NCBI GenBank assembly: GCA_021800275.1
Contig: JAJYZB010000007.1
Coordinates: 78,769-142,768, forward strand
From: a bacterium
GTDB taxonomy: Bacteria; Vulcanimicrobiota; JABDET01
Length of the DNA stretch: 64,000 nucleotides
Direction: 5' to 3'
This document shows, piece after piece, positions 1-8,887 of this stretch. Each line of letters starts with the position of its first letter. Position 1 is the stretch's first letter. The notes below the pieces were generated by a model, which was not told the origin of the DNA, ran no database searches, and worked only from the letters and a program-made list of their open reading frames with translations. Position numbers and translations under genes: made by a program.

Positions 1-2
1 CA

Positions 3-320
3 GTTCATGCTCCTAAACTGATGTTTAATATGATCACAAAATCTGTTCATGCTTCAGGAGGGGTTTATTTAAGCGCAAAACCTTCTACTTTTCTGACTGC
101 AAATCAACTTTTTTGGAATCAAAATTCTCAAAAACTTCTGGTCCCAGGAAATGTGTTTGTTAAAACCCCCTGCGGTGAACTAACAGCTCATCGCCTCATC
201 CTTCTTGCTCATGAGGGAAAAGTATCAGTAAGGGGAGCTGAAATGAAATTTCGAACGACTCTTTTTTTAAAAAAAGAAAGAAAGTACATTTTGAACCACT
301 GCGAAACAGGGGCATTATAG
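3..320 (+). CDS. LptC-like LPS export protein, C-terminal part (cut by window edge)
   Basis: The frame is open to the left edge, so only about the last 105 residues are visible. They show the pattern of the LptC/OstA beta-jellyroll family: 'LTANQLFWN', then 'VPGNVFVKT', then 'LTAHRLIL', meaning short strands in which a layer is written, named and converted. LptC is a periplasmic, membrane-anchored protein that passes lipopolysaccharide from the LptBFG transporter to LptA. The N-terminal anchor would lie outside the window. An LptA-like protein is the main alternative; LptC is preferred because the protein stops soon after the jellyroll. The family call rests on pattern only. If right, it implies an outer membrane. 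Confidence 0.5.
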   Translation, partial: VHAPKLMFNMITKSVHASGGVYLSAKPSTFLTANQLFWNQNSQKLLVPGNVFVKTPCGELTAHRLILLAHEGKVSVRGAEMKFRTTLFLKKERKYILNHCETGAL

Positions 321-418
321 AAGTTATTAGAAATGACTGCGTGACACTGTAAAGGAAAATTAAGGTCGGTATAAAAATTAAAGAACGAAGCAAAGCATGT
401 TTCTTTGTGGAGGAAAGC

Positions 419-1501
419 ATGAAAAAAAGTTTTCTGATCTCTCTTTTGTTCTCTTTTCTTTTTTCATTTTCAGGCTGCGCGCAGCATTCTGCTCCGTCTT
501 CATCTGTCTCTAAAGTTCCAGTCATTGGAATGGTGTTAGACAAGGGTGGTCTTGGTGATGAATCTTTTAATGATTCAGCCTATCGTGGACTTAAAAAAGC
601 GGAAAAAAAATTCGGAAACAAAATGGGGGTAAAACTTTTAGAATCTCATTCTTCTGCAGATTACTACCCAAATCTGCAAGCCCTTGCCCAGTCAGGCTGC
701 AGTCTAGTTTTTGCGGTTGGATATTTAATGACTGATGCCGTAAGACAAGTGGCTCCGCAATTTCCTAACACAAAATTCGCTATTATTGATGGAGTTATTC
801 CTAATATTTCAAATGTAGCTTCATTGACTTTTAAAGAACAGGAAAGCTCTTTTTTAGCGGGATTTTTAGCTGGTTCCATGACTCGAACAAAAACGGTTGG
901 ATTTATTGGGGGAGAAAGGAGCTGGCTGATTAAAAAATTTGAAGCAGGCTATAAAGCGGGTGTAGAAACTGCAAACCCAAAAGTAAGAGTTTTAACAGGT
1001 TACACAGGTTCGTTTTCAAATCCTTCTATAGGAGAAGAAATGGCATTGGCACAATTCAGCGAAGGAGCTGATATTATTTATCATGCAGCAGGAGCCTGCG
1101 GGATCGGAGTCATTAATGCCGCTAGAAAAAAAGGGAAAGGATATTTTGCAATAGGGGTGGATGAGGATCAGGATTCTATTGCTCCCGGTAGAGTTTTAAC
1201 CAGTGCTGAAAAACATGTAAATGTCGCAGTTTATGATACAATTCAATTATTTATGAAAGGAAAATTTACTCCCGGAATACACAAGTACGGTTTAAAAAAC
1301 GATGGAGTTGGTCTTTCCCCCATGAAATACACAAAAAAAGATATTCCCCCAAGGATTTTAAAGCTGCTTGCTGCTTACACCAGAGCTATTTCAGATGGGA
1401 AAATAGTGGTTCCTGAAACTCTTTCAGAGCTGAAAAAATTTCACCCCGTAAGATTGAGTTTAAAAAAGTTAAAATTAAAAACGACAAAAGCGAAAACTTA
1501 A
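419..1501 (+). CDS. BMP-family nucleoside/simple-sugar ABC transporter substrate-binding lipoprotein
   Basis: Binding protein of an ABC importer in the PnrA/TmpC/BmpA family (mostly purine nucleosides). Residues 1-20 form a lipoprotein signal ending in 'FSFSGC', so the mature protein would be lipid-anchored. The family signature 'KGGLGDESFNDSAYRGL' follows, then 'SGCSLVFAVGYLMTDAV', 'FIGGERSWLIKKFEAGYKAG' and 'GVDEDQDSIAPGRVLTS'. About 360 residues is normal. I chose the ATG at 419 because GGAGG at 409-413 sits 5 bases before it; the upstream in-frame GTG at 407 overlaps that site. It is the first gene of a four-gene transporter operon. The exact ligand cannot be read from the sequence. Confidence 0.92.
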   Translation: MKKSFLISLLFSFLFSFSGCAQHSAPSSSVSKVPVIGMVLDKGGLGDESFNDSAYRGLKKAEKKFGNKMGVKLLESHSSADYYPNLQALAQSGCSLVFAVGYLMTDAVRQVAPQFPNTKFAIIDGVIPNISNVASLTFKEQESSFLAGFLAGSMTRTKTVGFIGGERSWLIKKFEAGYKAGVETANPKVRVLTGYTGSFSNPSIGEEMALAQFSEGADIIYHAAGACGIGVINAARKKGKGYFAIGVDEDQDSIAPGRVLTSAEKHVNVAVYDTIQLFMKGKFTPGIHKYGLKNDGVGLSPMKYTKKDIPPRILKLLAAYTRAISDGKIVVPETLSELKKFHPVRLSLKKLKLKTTKAKT

Positions 1502-1504
1502 ACA

Positions 1505-3070
1505 GTGGATTCCAGCAAACAGCAGAACATTCTTGTTGAACTGAAAAACATAACAAAAAAGTTTGGCGCATTAATAGCTAATGACAAAGTTAATCTTTCA
1601 ATAGAAAAAGGGGAAATTCATGCTCTTGTGGGTGAAAATGGAGCAGGGAAAACAACCTTGATGAATGTTTTTTACGGGCTTTATCAACCTGATTTCGGAA
1701 AAATTTATCTGAATGGAACCGAAATTCACATGGCGAATCCGAAAACAGCGATTTCTTTAGGAATTGGAATGGTTCACCAGCATTTCATGCTGATCCCTCC
1801 TTTAACTGTGGCTGAAAATATTGTTTTAGGAGAAGAACCGGGGAATTTTTTAACATACAACAAGTCAAAAGCAATTTCTGAAGTTCAACAAATCTCAGAA
1901 AAACATGGATTAAACGTTGATCCAGCAGCCCTTGTTTCAACGCTTTCCGTTGGAACAGAACAAAGAGTTGAAATTTTAAAACTTTTGTATCGGCGGGCAT
2001 CTATTTTAATTTTCGATGAACCAACCGCTGTTTTAACTCCTCAAGAAACAAAAGATTTGTTTAGAATTTTCAACAGTTTAAAAAAAGAAGGAAAAACGAT
2101 CGTTTTTATATCCCATAAATTGAAAGAAGTCATGGAAATTTCGGATCGGATTACAGTGATGCGTCAGGGAAAAACAGTTGGAGTTTTAGTAAAAGAAAAA
2201 ACGAGCGAAGCTGAAATAGCTCGATTAATGGTTGGAAGAGACGTTCTTTTTATTCCTGATAAAGAGGTTTTTCCTAAAGGGGATGTTGTTTTAGAAGTTC
2301 AAAACCTGCAGGCAGTCAATGATCGACACCTCCCTGCACTGCAGGGTGTTTCTTTCACTGTCAAGGCGGGGGAAATTTTAGGAGTGGCAGGAGTTGCTGG
2401 TAATGGTCAGACAGAGTTAGCTGAAGTTTTAACAGGTCTTCGTTCAGTTAAAAATGGTAAAATCTTTTTAAAAGGTCAGGACGTGACACAAGATTCTCCA
2501 GGAGAAAAAATAAAATTAGGAATTGCCCATATTTTAGGAATTGCCCACGTTCCAGAGGATCGGCATAAAAGAGGATTGATTTTAGATTTTCCTGTTGCTT
2601 ATAATTTAATTTTAGGATCCCAAAACAAACTTCCTTTTTCAAAGAATCTTATTTTAGATTCTCAAGCCATTCAGAATTTTGCCAAAGAAAAAATCGTTGA
2701 ATTTGATATCCGTCCAGGGAATGAAAATCTGCCTGCTCGTTATCTTTCCGGTGGAAACCAGCAGAAAGTGGTGATTGCGAGAGAATTCTCAAGGGATCCC
2801 TCTTTTCTCGTTATTTCTCAGCCTACCCGTGGGGTTGATGTGGGGGGAATCGAATTTATTCATCATCAAATTCTTTCTATGAAAAAAAAGGGAAAAGCGA
2901 TTCTTTTAATCAGTTTAGAATTGGATGAAATTTTAAATCTTTCCGATCGAATCGCGGTTTTGTATAATGGCAAGATCATGAAGATTTTAGAGCGAGCAGC
3001 AGCGACAGAAGAACAATTAGGATTATTGATGGCAGGTATTTCAGAATACTCTTCTACTGAAAAAAGTTAA
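1505..3070 (+). CDS. Nucleoside/sugar ABC transporter ATPase with two ATP-binding domains
   Basis: Double-domain ATPase of the RbsA/NupO type that powers the importer formed with its neighbours. Domain 1 has Walker A 'GENGAGKTT', signature 'LSVGTEQRVEIL' and Walker B 'ILIFDEPTAVL'. Domain 2 has a degenerate Walker A 'GVAGNGQTEL', signature 'LSGGNQQKVVIARE' and 'QPTRGVDVGG'; a weak second site is usual for this family. GTG start 3 bases after the binding-protein gene; the stop overlaps the next gene's ATG (TAATG). Residues 338-349 contain an 18-bp in-frame tandem duplication just before 'PEDR' (see findings). Its sister genes in Firmicutes import guanosine; the substrate here is inferred only. 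Confidence 0.93.
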   Translation: MDSSKQQNILVELKNITKKFGALIANDKVNLSIEKGEIHALVGENGAGKTTLMNVFYGLYQPDFGKIYLNGTEIHMANPKTAISLGIGMVHQHFMLIPPLTVAENIVLGEEPGNFLTYNKSKAISEVQQISEKHGLNVDPAALVSTLSVGTEQRVEILKLLYRRASILIFDEPTAVLTPQETKDLFRIFNSLKKEGKTIVFISHKLKEVMEISDRITVMRQGKTVGVLVKEKTSEAEIARLMVGRDVLFIPDKEVFPKGDVVLEVQNLQAVNDRHLPALQGVSFTVKAGEILGVAGVAGNGQTELAEVLTGLRSVKNGKIFLKGQDVTQDSPGEKIKLGIAHILGIAHVPEDRHKRGLILDFPVAYNLILGSQNKLPFSKNLILDSQAIQNFAKEKIVEFDIRPGNENLPARYLSGGNQQKVVIAREFSRDPSFLVISQPTRGVDVGGIEFIHHQILSMKKKGKAILLISLELDEILNLSDRIAVLYNGKIMKILERAAATEEQLGLLMAGISEYSSTEKS

Positions 3071-4137
3071 TGAAAAAAATTGCAAGAGAAATTTTACTCC
3101 CGATTTCCAGTATTTTTTTTGCTTTTTTAGTGGGAGCTGTGATTATTAAAGCAAGCGGGAGATCTCCTTTTCTTGCTTATCAATCCTTATTGATGGGAGG
3201 ATTTGGATCTTTGGGAAATCTCGCCCAGACCTGTCTTTTTTCTATCCCTTTGATTTTTACAGGACTATCAGTCGCATTAGCTTATAAATGCGGTCTTTTC
3301 AACATTGGAGGAGAAGGACAGTTTTTACTGGGGGGTCTTTTTTCCATGGCTGCCGGGATTTATATCCACGCTCCTTTTATCATTCATTTTCCTCTCTGTC
3401 TTTTATGCGGGTTTGCAGGTGGAGCAGTCGCAGGTGCTATTCCCGGCTGGCTGAAAGCTCGCTATGGAATCCATGAAGTGATCAATACGATCATGTTAAA
3501 TTGGATCTGCTTAAATTTTGTTGCCTATATAGTGAATGGACCCATGAAATCTCCGAGCGGCCTTGGCACACCAGAACCTCTAAAAACAGCGATCCCGCCT
3601 CTCATTATTCCTGATTCTGTCATCCCTGGAAATCAGTTGAATATCGGTTTTATCATTGCCATTGTTTTTGTTTTGCTGGTAGGATTTTATTTATCTCGGA
3701 CTGTCCAGGGATATAATCTAAAAGCAGTTGGCTTAAACCCGATGGCAGCTGAATACGGCGGAATTTCGATTTCAAAAAATATCTTTTTAGCCATGTGCTT
3801 AGCAGGTGGTTTGTCCGGACTTGGAGGGACCTTTTACTATCTCGGAGATCTGGGAAGAATCCCTTCCACTTTAAGTTTTACTGGATATGGTTTTGAAGGG
3901 ATTGCTGTGGCTCTTGTCGGAGGTCTCAACCCTATTGGGGTTTTCGGAGCAAGTTTATTATTTGGTTCCCTGGAATCCGGAGGAATTTTTATGCAGTTAA
4001 ATGCAAATGTTCCCAAAGATCTAGTTACTATTATTCAGGCCCTTGTCATTATTTTTGTAATTGTCCCTGGTCTGGTTCAATCTGTTTTTAACTGGTATCG
4101 AGCAAAAAAGGAGAAAGAAGGATTTGAATACTCTTAG
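3070..4137 (+). CDS. ABC transporter permease (nucleoside-type, NupP-like)
   Basis: Inner-membrane permease of the BPD_transp_2 family. It has a run of hydrophobic helices, the family loop 'YKCGLFNIGGEGQFLLGG' near residue 75 and the coupling region 'VGLNPMAAEYGGIS' near residue 220. Length 355 is typical of the longer of the two permeases in nucleoside importers. It overlaps the ATPase by 1 base and the next permease by 14 bases, so the genes are translationally coupled. It pairs with the second permease to make a heterodimeric channel. Confidence 0.92.
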   Translation: MKKIAREILLPISSIFFAFLVGAVIIKASGRSPFLAYQSLLMGGFGSLGNLAQTCLFSIPLIFTGLSVALAYKCGLFNIGGEGQFLLGGLFSMAAGIYIHAPFIIHFPLCLLCGFAGGAVAGAIPGWLKARYGIHEVINTIMLNWICLNFVAYIVNGPMKSPSGLGTPEPLKTAIPPLIIPDSVIPGNQLNIGFIIAIVFVLLVGFYLSRTVQGYNLKAVGLNPMAAEYGGISISKNIFLAMCLAGGLSGLGGTFYYLGDLGRIPSTLSFTGYGFEGIAVALVGGLNPIGVFGASLLFGSLESGGIFMQLNANVPKDLVTIIQALVIIFVIVPGLVQSVFNWYRAKKEKEGFEYS

Positions 4138-5011
4138 CGTTGTTCGAGATTTTACTGCCACTACTTTTAGGCTTTCTACGCCGATTATTTTTGCGGCATT
4201 AGGCGGAGTCATTTCCGAAAGATCGGGAGTTGTAAATATAGGATTGGAAGGAATGATGCTGATAGGCGCTTTTGGAGCGACAGTCGGGTCCTATTATTCT
4301 CACAACCCATGGATTGGGCTGCTTGTTGGGGCTGCTGCCGGGGGCCTGGCTGCCCTTATCCATGCGATTCTCAGCATCCATTTTAAGGCCGATCAAATTG
4401 TGAGTGGAGTAGCTATCAATATGCTGGCTTTAGGGAGCTCCAATTACCTTTTGCTTTTGTTGTTTAAAACGGCGGGGAATTCTCCCGCTGTTCCAACCAT
4501 ACACTGGAAGATTTTTGCCATTGCTGCTTTTATCTTAGCGTTTTTGATTCATTATTTTCTTTATCATACTCCTGCAGGCTTACGCATTCGCGCTGTTGGC
4601 GAACATCCGAAAGCAGCGGATACAGCGGGAATTAATGTGTTTTTCATCCGATACTGCTGTGTTATCGCAAGTGGAATTCTGGCAGGAATAGGAGGGACTT
4701 ATCTTTCAATTTCACTTTTAAACCGCTTTACGAGAGACATATCTGCTGGAACTGGATTCATTGCTTTAGCGGCTGTTATTTTCGGGAAATGGACACCTGT
4801 AGGAGCATTAGGAGCAGGTTTATTTTTTGGAATGGCTTATGCTCTTCAATTTGTCCTTCCAGGACTTCTTCCACATGGAGTGAAGATTCCTCCCGAATTT
4901 TTCAACAGTCTTCCTTATTTATTGACCATGGTTGTTTTAGTTGGAGTTGTTGGAAAAGCTGTTCCTCCTGCTAGCGATGGAATCCCTTATGATCCGAAAG
5001 AATCTCGCTGA
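4124..5011 (+). CDS. ABC transporter permease (nucleoside-type, NupQ-like)
   Basis: Second permease of the importer, shorter than the first as is usual. Family features are 'LGGVISERSGVVNIGLEG' near the N-terminus and 'VGEHPKAADTAGINV' in the coupling loop. The open frame begins at a TTG at 4061, but I prefer the TTG at 4124. AAGGAG and AGAAGGA lie just upstream of it, and the resulting N-terminus, 'LNTLSVVRDFTATTFRLSTP', matches the family start. This leaves a 14-base overlap with the preceding gene. It completes a binding protein, ATPase, permease, permease operon. Confidence 0.9.
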   Translation: MNTLSVVRDFTATTFRLSTPIIFAALGGVISERSGVVNIGLEGMMLIGAFGATVGSYYSHNPWIGLLVGAAAGGLAALIHAILSIHFKADQIVSGVAINMLALGSSNYLLLLLFKTAGNSPAVPTIHWKIFAIAAFILAFLIHYFLYHTPAGLRIRAVGEHPKAADTAGINVFFIRYCCVIASGILAGIGGTYLSISLLNRFTRDISAGTGFIALAAVIFGKWTPVGALGAGLFFGMAYALQFVLPGLLPHGVKIPPEFFNSLPYLLTMVVLVGVVGKAVPPASDGIPYDPKESR

Positions 5012-6119
5012 AAAAGTCATACTTGCAGGACTTCTGTTTCCAGAAGATCTGCTGGATGAAGAAGAAATTTTAAAGGAATTCGAAACCCTTGTTTATTCAG
5101 CCGGCGCCATTTCTGTCGGGAAAGCCTTCCAACATCGTCAATCTTATGATCCTGCTTATGGCATTGGAAAAGGGAAAATGGAAGAAGTTCTGCTTTTGTT
5201 GAAACAAACAGGCGCAAAAACCGTTCTTTTTTTAAATAATCTTACTCCTGTGCAGCAGAGAAATCTTGAAAAAGCATTTCAAAAAAAAGTGGTGGATCGA
5301 ACTGCTCTAATTCTAGATATTTTTGCTCAAAGGGCGAGAACAAAAGAAGGAAAACTTCAAGTTGAATTAGCGCAGCTGAAGTACCAGCTGCCTCGTCTTT
5401 CTGAAATCTGGGAAACTTTCTCAAGGCTGGGCGGAGGAATTGGAACTCGAGGTCCAGGTGAGCAAAAATTAGAATCCGATCGGAGGAAAATCCAGGATCG
5501 AATCAGAAAACTTGAATCAGAGATTAAAAAAGTTCGAAAACACAGAGAACTTTTGCGCGAAGGAAGAAAAAGAAAAAATCTTTTAACGGCATCTTTAATT
5601 GGATACACCAATTCTGGAAAGACCTCTCTTTTAAATGCTCTGACAGGATCTAGAGCTTATGTGGCAGAAAAATTCTTTGCCACTTTAGATCCCCTGGTTC
5701 GTAAACTGACCTTCAATAATGACAAACCTCTTCTTTTAACTGATACTGTCGGTTTTTTAAAAAATCTTCCTCCTCAATTAATTACTGCTTTTAAAGCTAC
5801 TCTTGAAGAATTGGAAGAGTCGGATTTGCTGATTCATGTTCTGGATGGGTCAAATCCACAAAATTTAAAGTTAGCAGAAGATGTTCAGGAAATTTTAGAA
5901 GAACTCAATCTTATGGAAAAGCCTGTCATACTGGTCATTAACAAAAGCGACAAGATCAACAGTGCTTCAAAAAAAGAGCTTCAAGAATCTTTTCCAGACT
6001 CTTTCTTTGTCTCAGCTCTAACAGGAAAAGGATTGGAGGAGTTGAAAACTGCTCTACAAAATGCGTTCCATGATATCCACCAGAGCAAGGAAAACGATGA
6101 CAAAGCGAGAGCTTATTGA
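4989..6119 (+). CDS. hflX: Ribosome-associated GTPase HflX
   Basis: HflX splits or rescues stalled ribosomes and is a cytoplasmic P-loop GTPase. The N-terminal HflX domain includes 'DPAYGIGKGKMEEV' and 'RRNLEKAF'-type segments; the glycine-rich 'SRLGGGIGTRGPGEQKLE' follows, then a basic coiled coil. The G domain has G1 'GYTNSGKTS', G2 'FATLDPL', G3 'DTVGF', G4 'NKSD' and G5 'VSALTGKG'. The frame opens upstream at 4941; the ATG at 4989 gives a family-like N-terminus and a 23-base overlap with the permease. No strong ribosome binding site decides between this and the ATG at 4977. Confidence 0.93.
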   Translation: MIRKNLAEKVILAGLLFPEDLLDEEEILKEFETLVYSAGAISVGKAFQHRQSYDPAYGIGKGKMEEVLLLLKQTGAKTVLFLNNLTPVQQRNLEKAFQKKVVDRTALILDIFAQRARTKEGKLQVELAQLKYQLPRLSEIWETFSRLGGGIGTRGPGEQKLESDRRKIQDRIRKLESEIKKVRKHRELLREGRKRKNLLTASLIGYTNSGKTSLLNALTGSRAYVAEKFFATLDPLVRKLTFNNDKPLLLTDTVGFLKNLPPQLITAFKATLEELEESDLLIHVLDGSNPQNLKLAEDVQEILEELNLMEKPVILVINKSDKINSASKKELQESFPDSFFVSALTGKGLEELKTALQNAFHDIHQSKENDDKARAY

Positions 6120-6369
6120 AGAATTATCTCGCAAAACGATTTTGCCCAAAAAAGAGATGGAAAAATTCCTTCGCCTGCTGCTTCAGGCAATCATCGAATC
6201 TCTTAGAGAAGGAACCCCTGTCCAGCTCATTCCATTTGGCACTTTTACCACCCAGATTAGAAGTTCAAGAGTGATTAAAAATCCAAGAACGGGTTTAAAA
6301 ATAGAAGCACCGTCTAAAAAGGTCCCTATTTTTAGACCTGGCAGAATGCTTCGGACAGCTTTTGATTAA
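6097..6369 (+). CDS. HU/IHF-family DNA-binding protein
   Basis: Small histone-like protein that bends DNA as a dimer. The ATG at 6097 gives 90 residues starting 'MTKRELIEELSRKT', the exact size and start of HU proteins; the longer open frame from 6061 is an artefact. The beta-arm region reads 'FGTFTTQIRSSRVIKNPRTG' and the C-terminus 'VPIFRPGRMLRTAF', both diagnostic. It overlaps the hflX end by 23 bases and the next gene by 8 bases. Whether it acts like HU or IHF cannot be decided. Confidence 0.93.
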   Translation: MTKRELIEELSRKTILPKKEMEKFLRLLLQAIIESLREGTPVQLIPFGTFTTQIRSSRVIKNPRTGLKIEAPSKKVPIFRPGRMLRTAFD

Positions 6370-7666
6370 ATCCAAGTATCATTCAGCATTAAACCTTATC
6401 TGGAAGTATTCAAAACCAGGCATCCGGATGGATTTATTTGAAATTCGAAAATTAATGTCTGAGCTGAATAACCCTGAAAAATCGTTTCCAAGCATTCTTG
6501 TCGGAGGAACCAATGGCAAAGGTTCTGTCACAACTTTTTTGAGCCGAATTTTGTTCGAAGCAGGCTATAAAGTTGGTGTTTATACTTCTCCTCATTTAAA
6601 TTTTTATAGAGAAAGAATTCAGATTCTAAAACAGAACCAACCTTCCTTTTTCCATGAAGAAAGCTGGTTTAGAAATATCATTAAAATAGTCGAATCCATT
6701 GAGAAATCTAACTTGTCACTGACACAGTTCGAAATACTGACGGCCCTGGCTTTTTTAATTTTTCAAGAAGAAAAAATTGATGCAGCTGTCCTGGAAGTAG
6801 GGTTAGGGGGTAGATTGGATGCAACTAATATTGTTGAACCATTGCTGAGTGTTGTTACAGATATCTCTTATGATCATCAAGAATATTTAGGAAACACTCT
6901 GCCAGAAATTGCTAAAGAAAAGGCAGGTATTTTCAGGACAGACATTCCCTGTTTAGTTTTAAATCAAAGTCAGGAAGTGATGGAAGTTTTCAAAAGTCAG
7001 GCTGCAAAAAGCGGCGCTCACCTGCAAATTGTCGAATCAGGAAAGCTTATTTCTTTTTCTTGTTCAGGACAGTTCTTTCGATATGAGGATGAAACTTACT
7101 TCTCAAAATTAATTGGACGTCATCAGGTCAGAAATGGATCCGCAGCCATTCGTGCGGCTAAAACGCTTCAAAATAAAGGATTCAAAATTTCAGAGAATCA
7201 TATAAAAGCAGGGATTTGTAAAGCTTTTTGGCCTGCCAGATTTGAAATCATCGAAGAAAATCCAATTTTTATTTTGGATGGCGCTCATAATCCTGGAGGA
7301 GCTTCGGTTTTGTCGCAAACCCTTCGAGAATTGAAACTTCCTGAGCCGCATGTTTTAATTTTGGGTATTTTACAGGAAAAAAATATTAAACAAATGTTTA
7401 TTGAATTATCTCCCTGGGGGGAAACCTGGATTTTTTGCCAGTCCCATAGTCCAAGAGCATCTTCTCCAGAAAGTTTGCATGATCTTGCTCGGGAAACGGT
7501 TCCTCAAAAAATATTATTTTTTTGTGGTGGGGTAGGGGAGGCAATTCGCCTTGGTTTATTGAAAACAAACGGGAAAGGCACCATTTGCACTGCGGGTTCT
7601 TTAACGACAGCAGGAGAAGCTAGAAGAATCTTGTCAGGCATAAAATTAAAAAAGCTTAAAAATTAA
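6362..7666 (+). CDS. folC: Folylpolyglutamate synthase / dihydrofolate synthase FolC
   Basis: Adds glutamate to dihydropteroate and to reduced folates. Mur-ligase fold: P-loop 'GGTNGKGSVTTFLSRIL' near residue 47, 'YTSPHLNFYRERIQI', 'EVGLGGRLDATNIV', 'SYDHQEYLGNTLPEIAKEKA' and 'ILDGAHNPGGA', all folC signatures in the right order. TTG start at 6362 inside the end of the HU gene. Length 434 is normal. It is the first gene of a folate cluster with folP, folB and folK. Confidence 0.95.
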   Translation: MIKSKYHSALNLIWKYSKPGIRMDLFEIRKLMSELNNPEKSFPSILVGGTNGKGSVTTFLSRILFEAGYKVGVYTSPHLNFYRERIQILKQNQPSFFHEESWFRNIIKIVESIEKSNLSLTQFEILTALAFLIFQEEKIDAAVLEVGLGGRLDATNIVEPLLSVVTDISYDHQEYLGNTLPEIAKEKAGIFRTDIPCLVLNQSQEVMEVFKSQAAKSGAHLQIVESGKLISFSCSGQFFRYEDETYFSKLIGRHQVRNGSAAIRAAKTLQNKGFKISENHIKAGICKAFWPARFEIIEENPIFILDGAHNPGGASVLSQTLRELKLPEPHVLILGILQEKNIKQMFIELSPWGETWIFCQSHSPRASSPESLHDLARETVPQKILFFCGGVGEAIRLGLLKTNGKGTICTAGSLTTAGEARRILSGIKLKKLKN

Positions 7667-7690
7667 ATACGTTAATGATGTGGAGCAGAT

Positions 7691-8887
7691 TTGAAAGCCA
7701 TGGTTAGAATTTTGGAGTTAAAAAATTCAGCGGAAATTGTCGAAGCTCTGAAATTGATAGAAGTAGATGAAGTAGGAATTGGGATGATGGCTCCTAAAGC
7801 CCATCATTATGTTTTAAAAATCGATTCCCTTTCAGTGCCGGCGGCAAATATTTTAAAACAAGAGATGCTGGCTGTGGGCGGGGATGCTGCTCTTCACCGC
7901 AAAGCCTGCGATTTCTCAATTCAAAATACCCCCTGTTTATTGATGGGAACTTATCATCAATATCAAAAAGTGATTAAAAAACTGCAAGTTCAGCCTTTTG
8001 GACTTAAAGCCACAGGAAAAGAGATGCAAAATGTCCTGCGTCATTTTTTTTCTACTCCATCCTCTATCCAGGCTGGACCCTATCTTTTAGATTTTTCTAG
8101 CCCATTAGTCATGGGGATCTTAAACGTAACCCCAGATTCTTTTTCGGGAGATGGTATTGTTAATAATATTGAGCTTTTACTCAAAAAAGCGGACCAGTTT
8201 ATTAAGGACGGCGCTGATCTTCTGGATATTGGCGGAGAGTCCACCAGACCAGGAGCTGTTAAAATTCCTGCTGAAGAAGAGCTAAAACGGGTTCTTCCTG
8301 TTATTAAAGAAGTTTCCAGAAACTTCTCAGTCCCTATTTCAATTGATACTTATAAGCCAGAAGTTGCAGAAAAAGCCCTTAAAAATGGAGCGCATATTGT
8401 GAATGATGTCTGGGGGTTAAAAAAAGAGCCAGGTATGCTTCGGATAATTAAAGAATACGGGGCGCCTGTAATTCTCATGCATAATCAAGAAGAGCCTGTT
8501 TACCGGGATTTAATAAGAGAGATGCTCGAGTATTTTAAAGATCGTCTTACCATGCTTGAAAATTCTCACTACCCGACTGAGAAAGCGATTTTAGACCCAG
8601 GAATCGGTTTTGGGAAAAAACCATGGCACAATCTTTCTGTTTTAAAACACTTGAATGAATTTAGAATCTTTGGAAGAGCCCTTCTGCTTGGCGCTTCTCG
8701 AAAATCATTTATCCAGTATGCTGCGGGCGCAGACGTCAATAACAGAATTCCTGGAAGTTTAGCTTCAGTTGTTTTAGGGTATATGTCTGGATTCCATATT
8801 TTTCGTGTTCATGATGTCAAAGAGTCAAAACAGGCTTTAAACTTAGTCAAAGCAGTGAAAAGAGCGAATCAACATGGACAAAATTAA
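7691..8887 (+). CDS. folP: Dihydropteroate synthase with N-terminal extension
   Basis: Joins 6-hydroxymethyl-dihydropterin diphosphate to p-aminobenzoate. The TIM-barrel DHPS domain occupies about residues 130-390: 'LVMGILNVTPDSFSGDG', 'DLLDIGGESTRPGA', 'ISIDTYKPEVAEKALKNGA', 'DPGIGFGKKPWHNLSVL' and 'LLGASRKSFI'. The first ~125 residues are an extra domain ('MMAPKAHHYVLKIDSL', 'ANILKQEMLAVGGDAALHR') that I recall from the long DHPS form of some Clostridia and Thermotogae. TTG start at 7691 with GGAG 5 bases upstream; an ATG three codons later is also possible. It overlaps folB by 14 bases. Confidence 0.94.
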   Translation: MKAMVRILELKNSAEIVEALKLIEVDEVGIGMMAPKAHHYVLKIDSLSVPAANILKQEMLAVGGDAALHRKACDFSIQNTPCLLMGTYHQYQKVIKKLQVQPFGLKATGKEMQNVLRHFFSTPSSIQAGPYLLDFSSPLVMGILNVTPDSFSGDGIVNNIELLLKKADQFIKDGADLLDIGGESTRPGAVKIPAEEELKRVLPVIKEVSRNFSVPISIDTYKPEVAEKALKNGAHIVNDVWGLKKEPGMLRIIKEYGAPVILMHNQEEPVYRDLIREMLEYFKDRLTMLENSHYPTEKAILDPGIGFGKKPWHNLSVLKHLNEFRIFGRALLLGASRKSFIQYAAGADVNNRIPGSLASVVLGYMSGFHIFRVHDVKESKQALNLVKAVKRANQHGQN

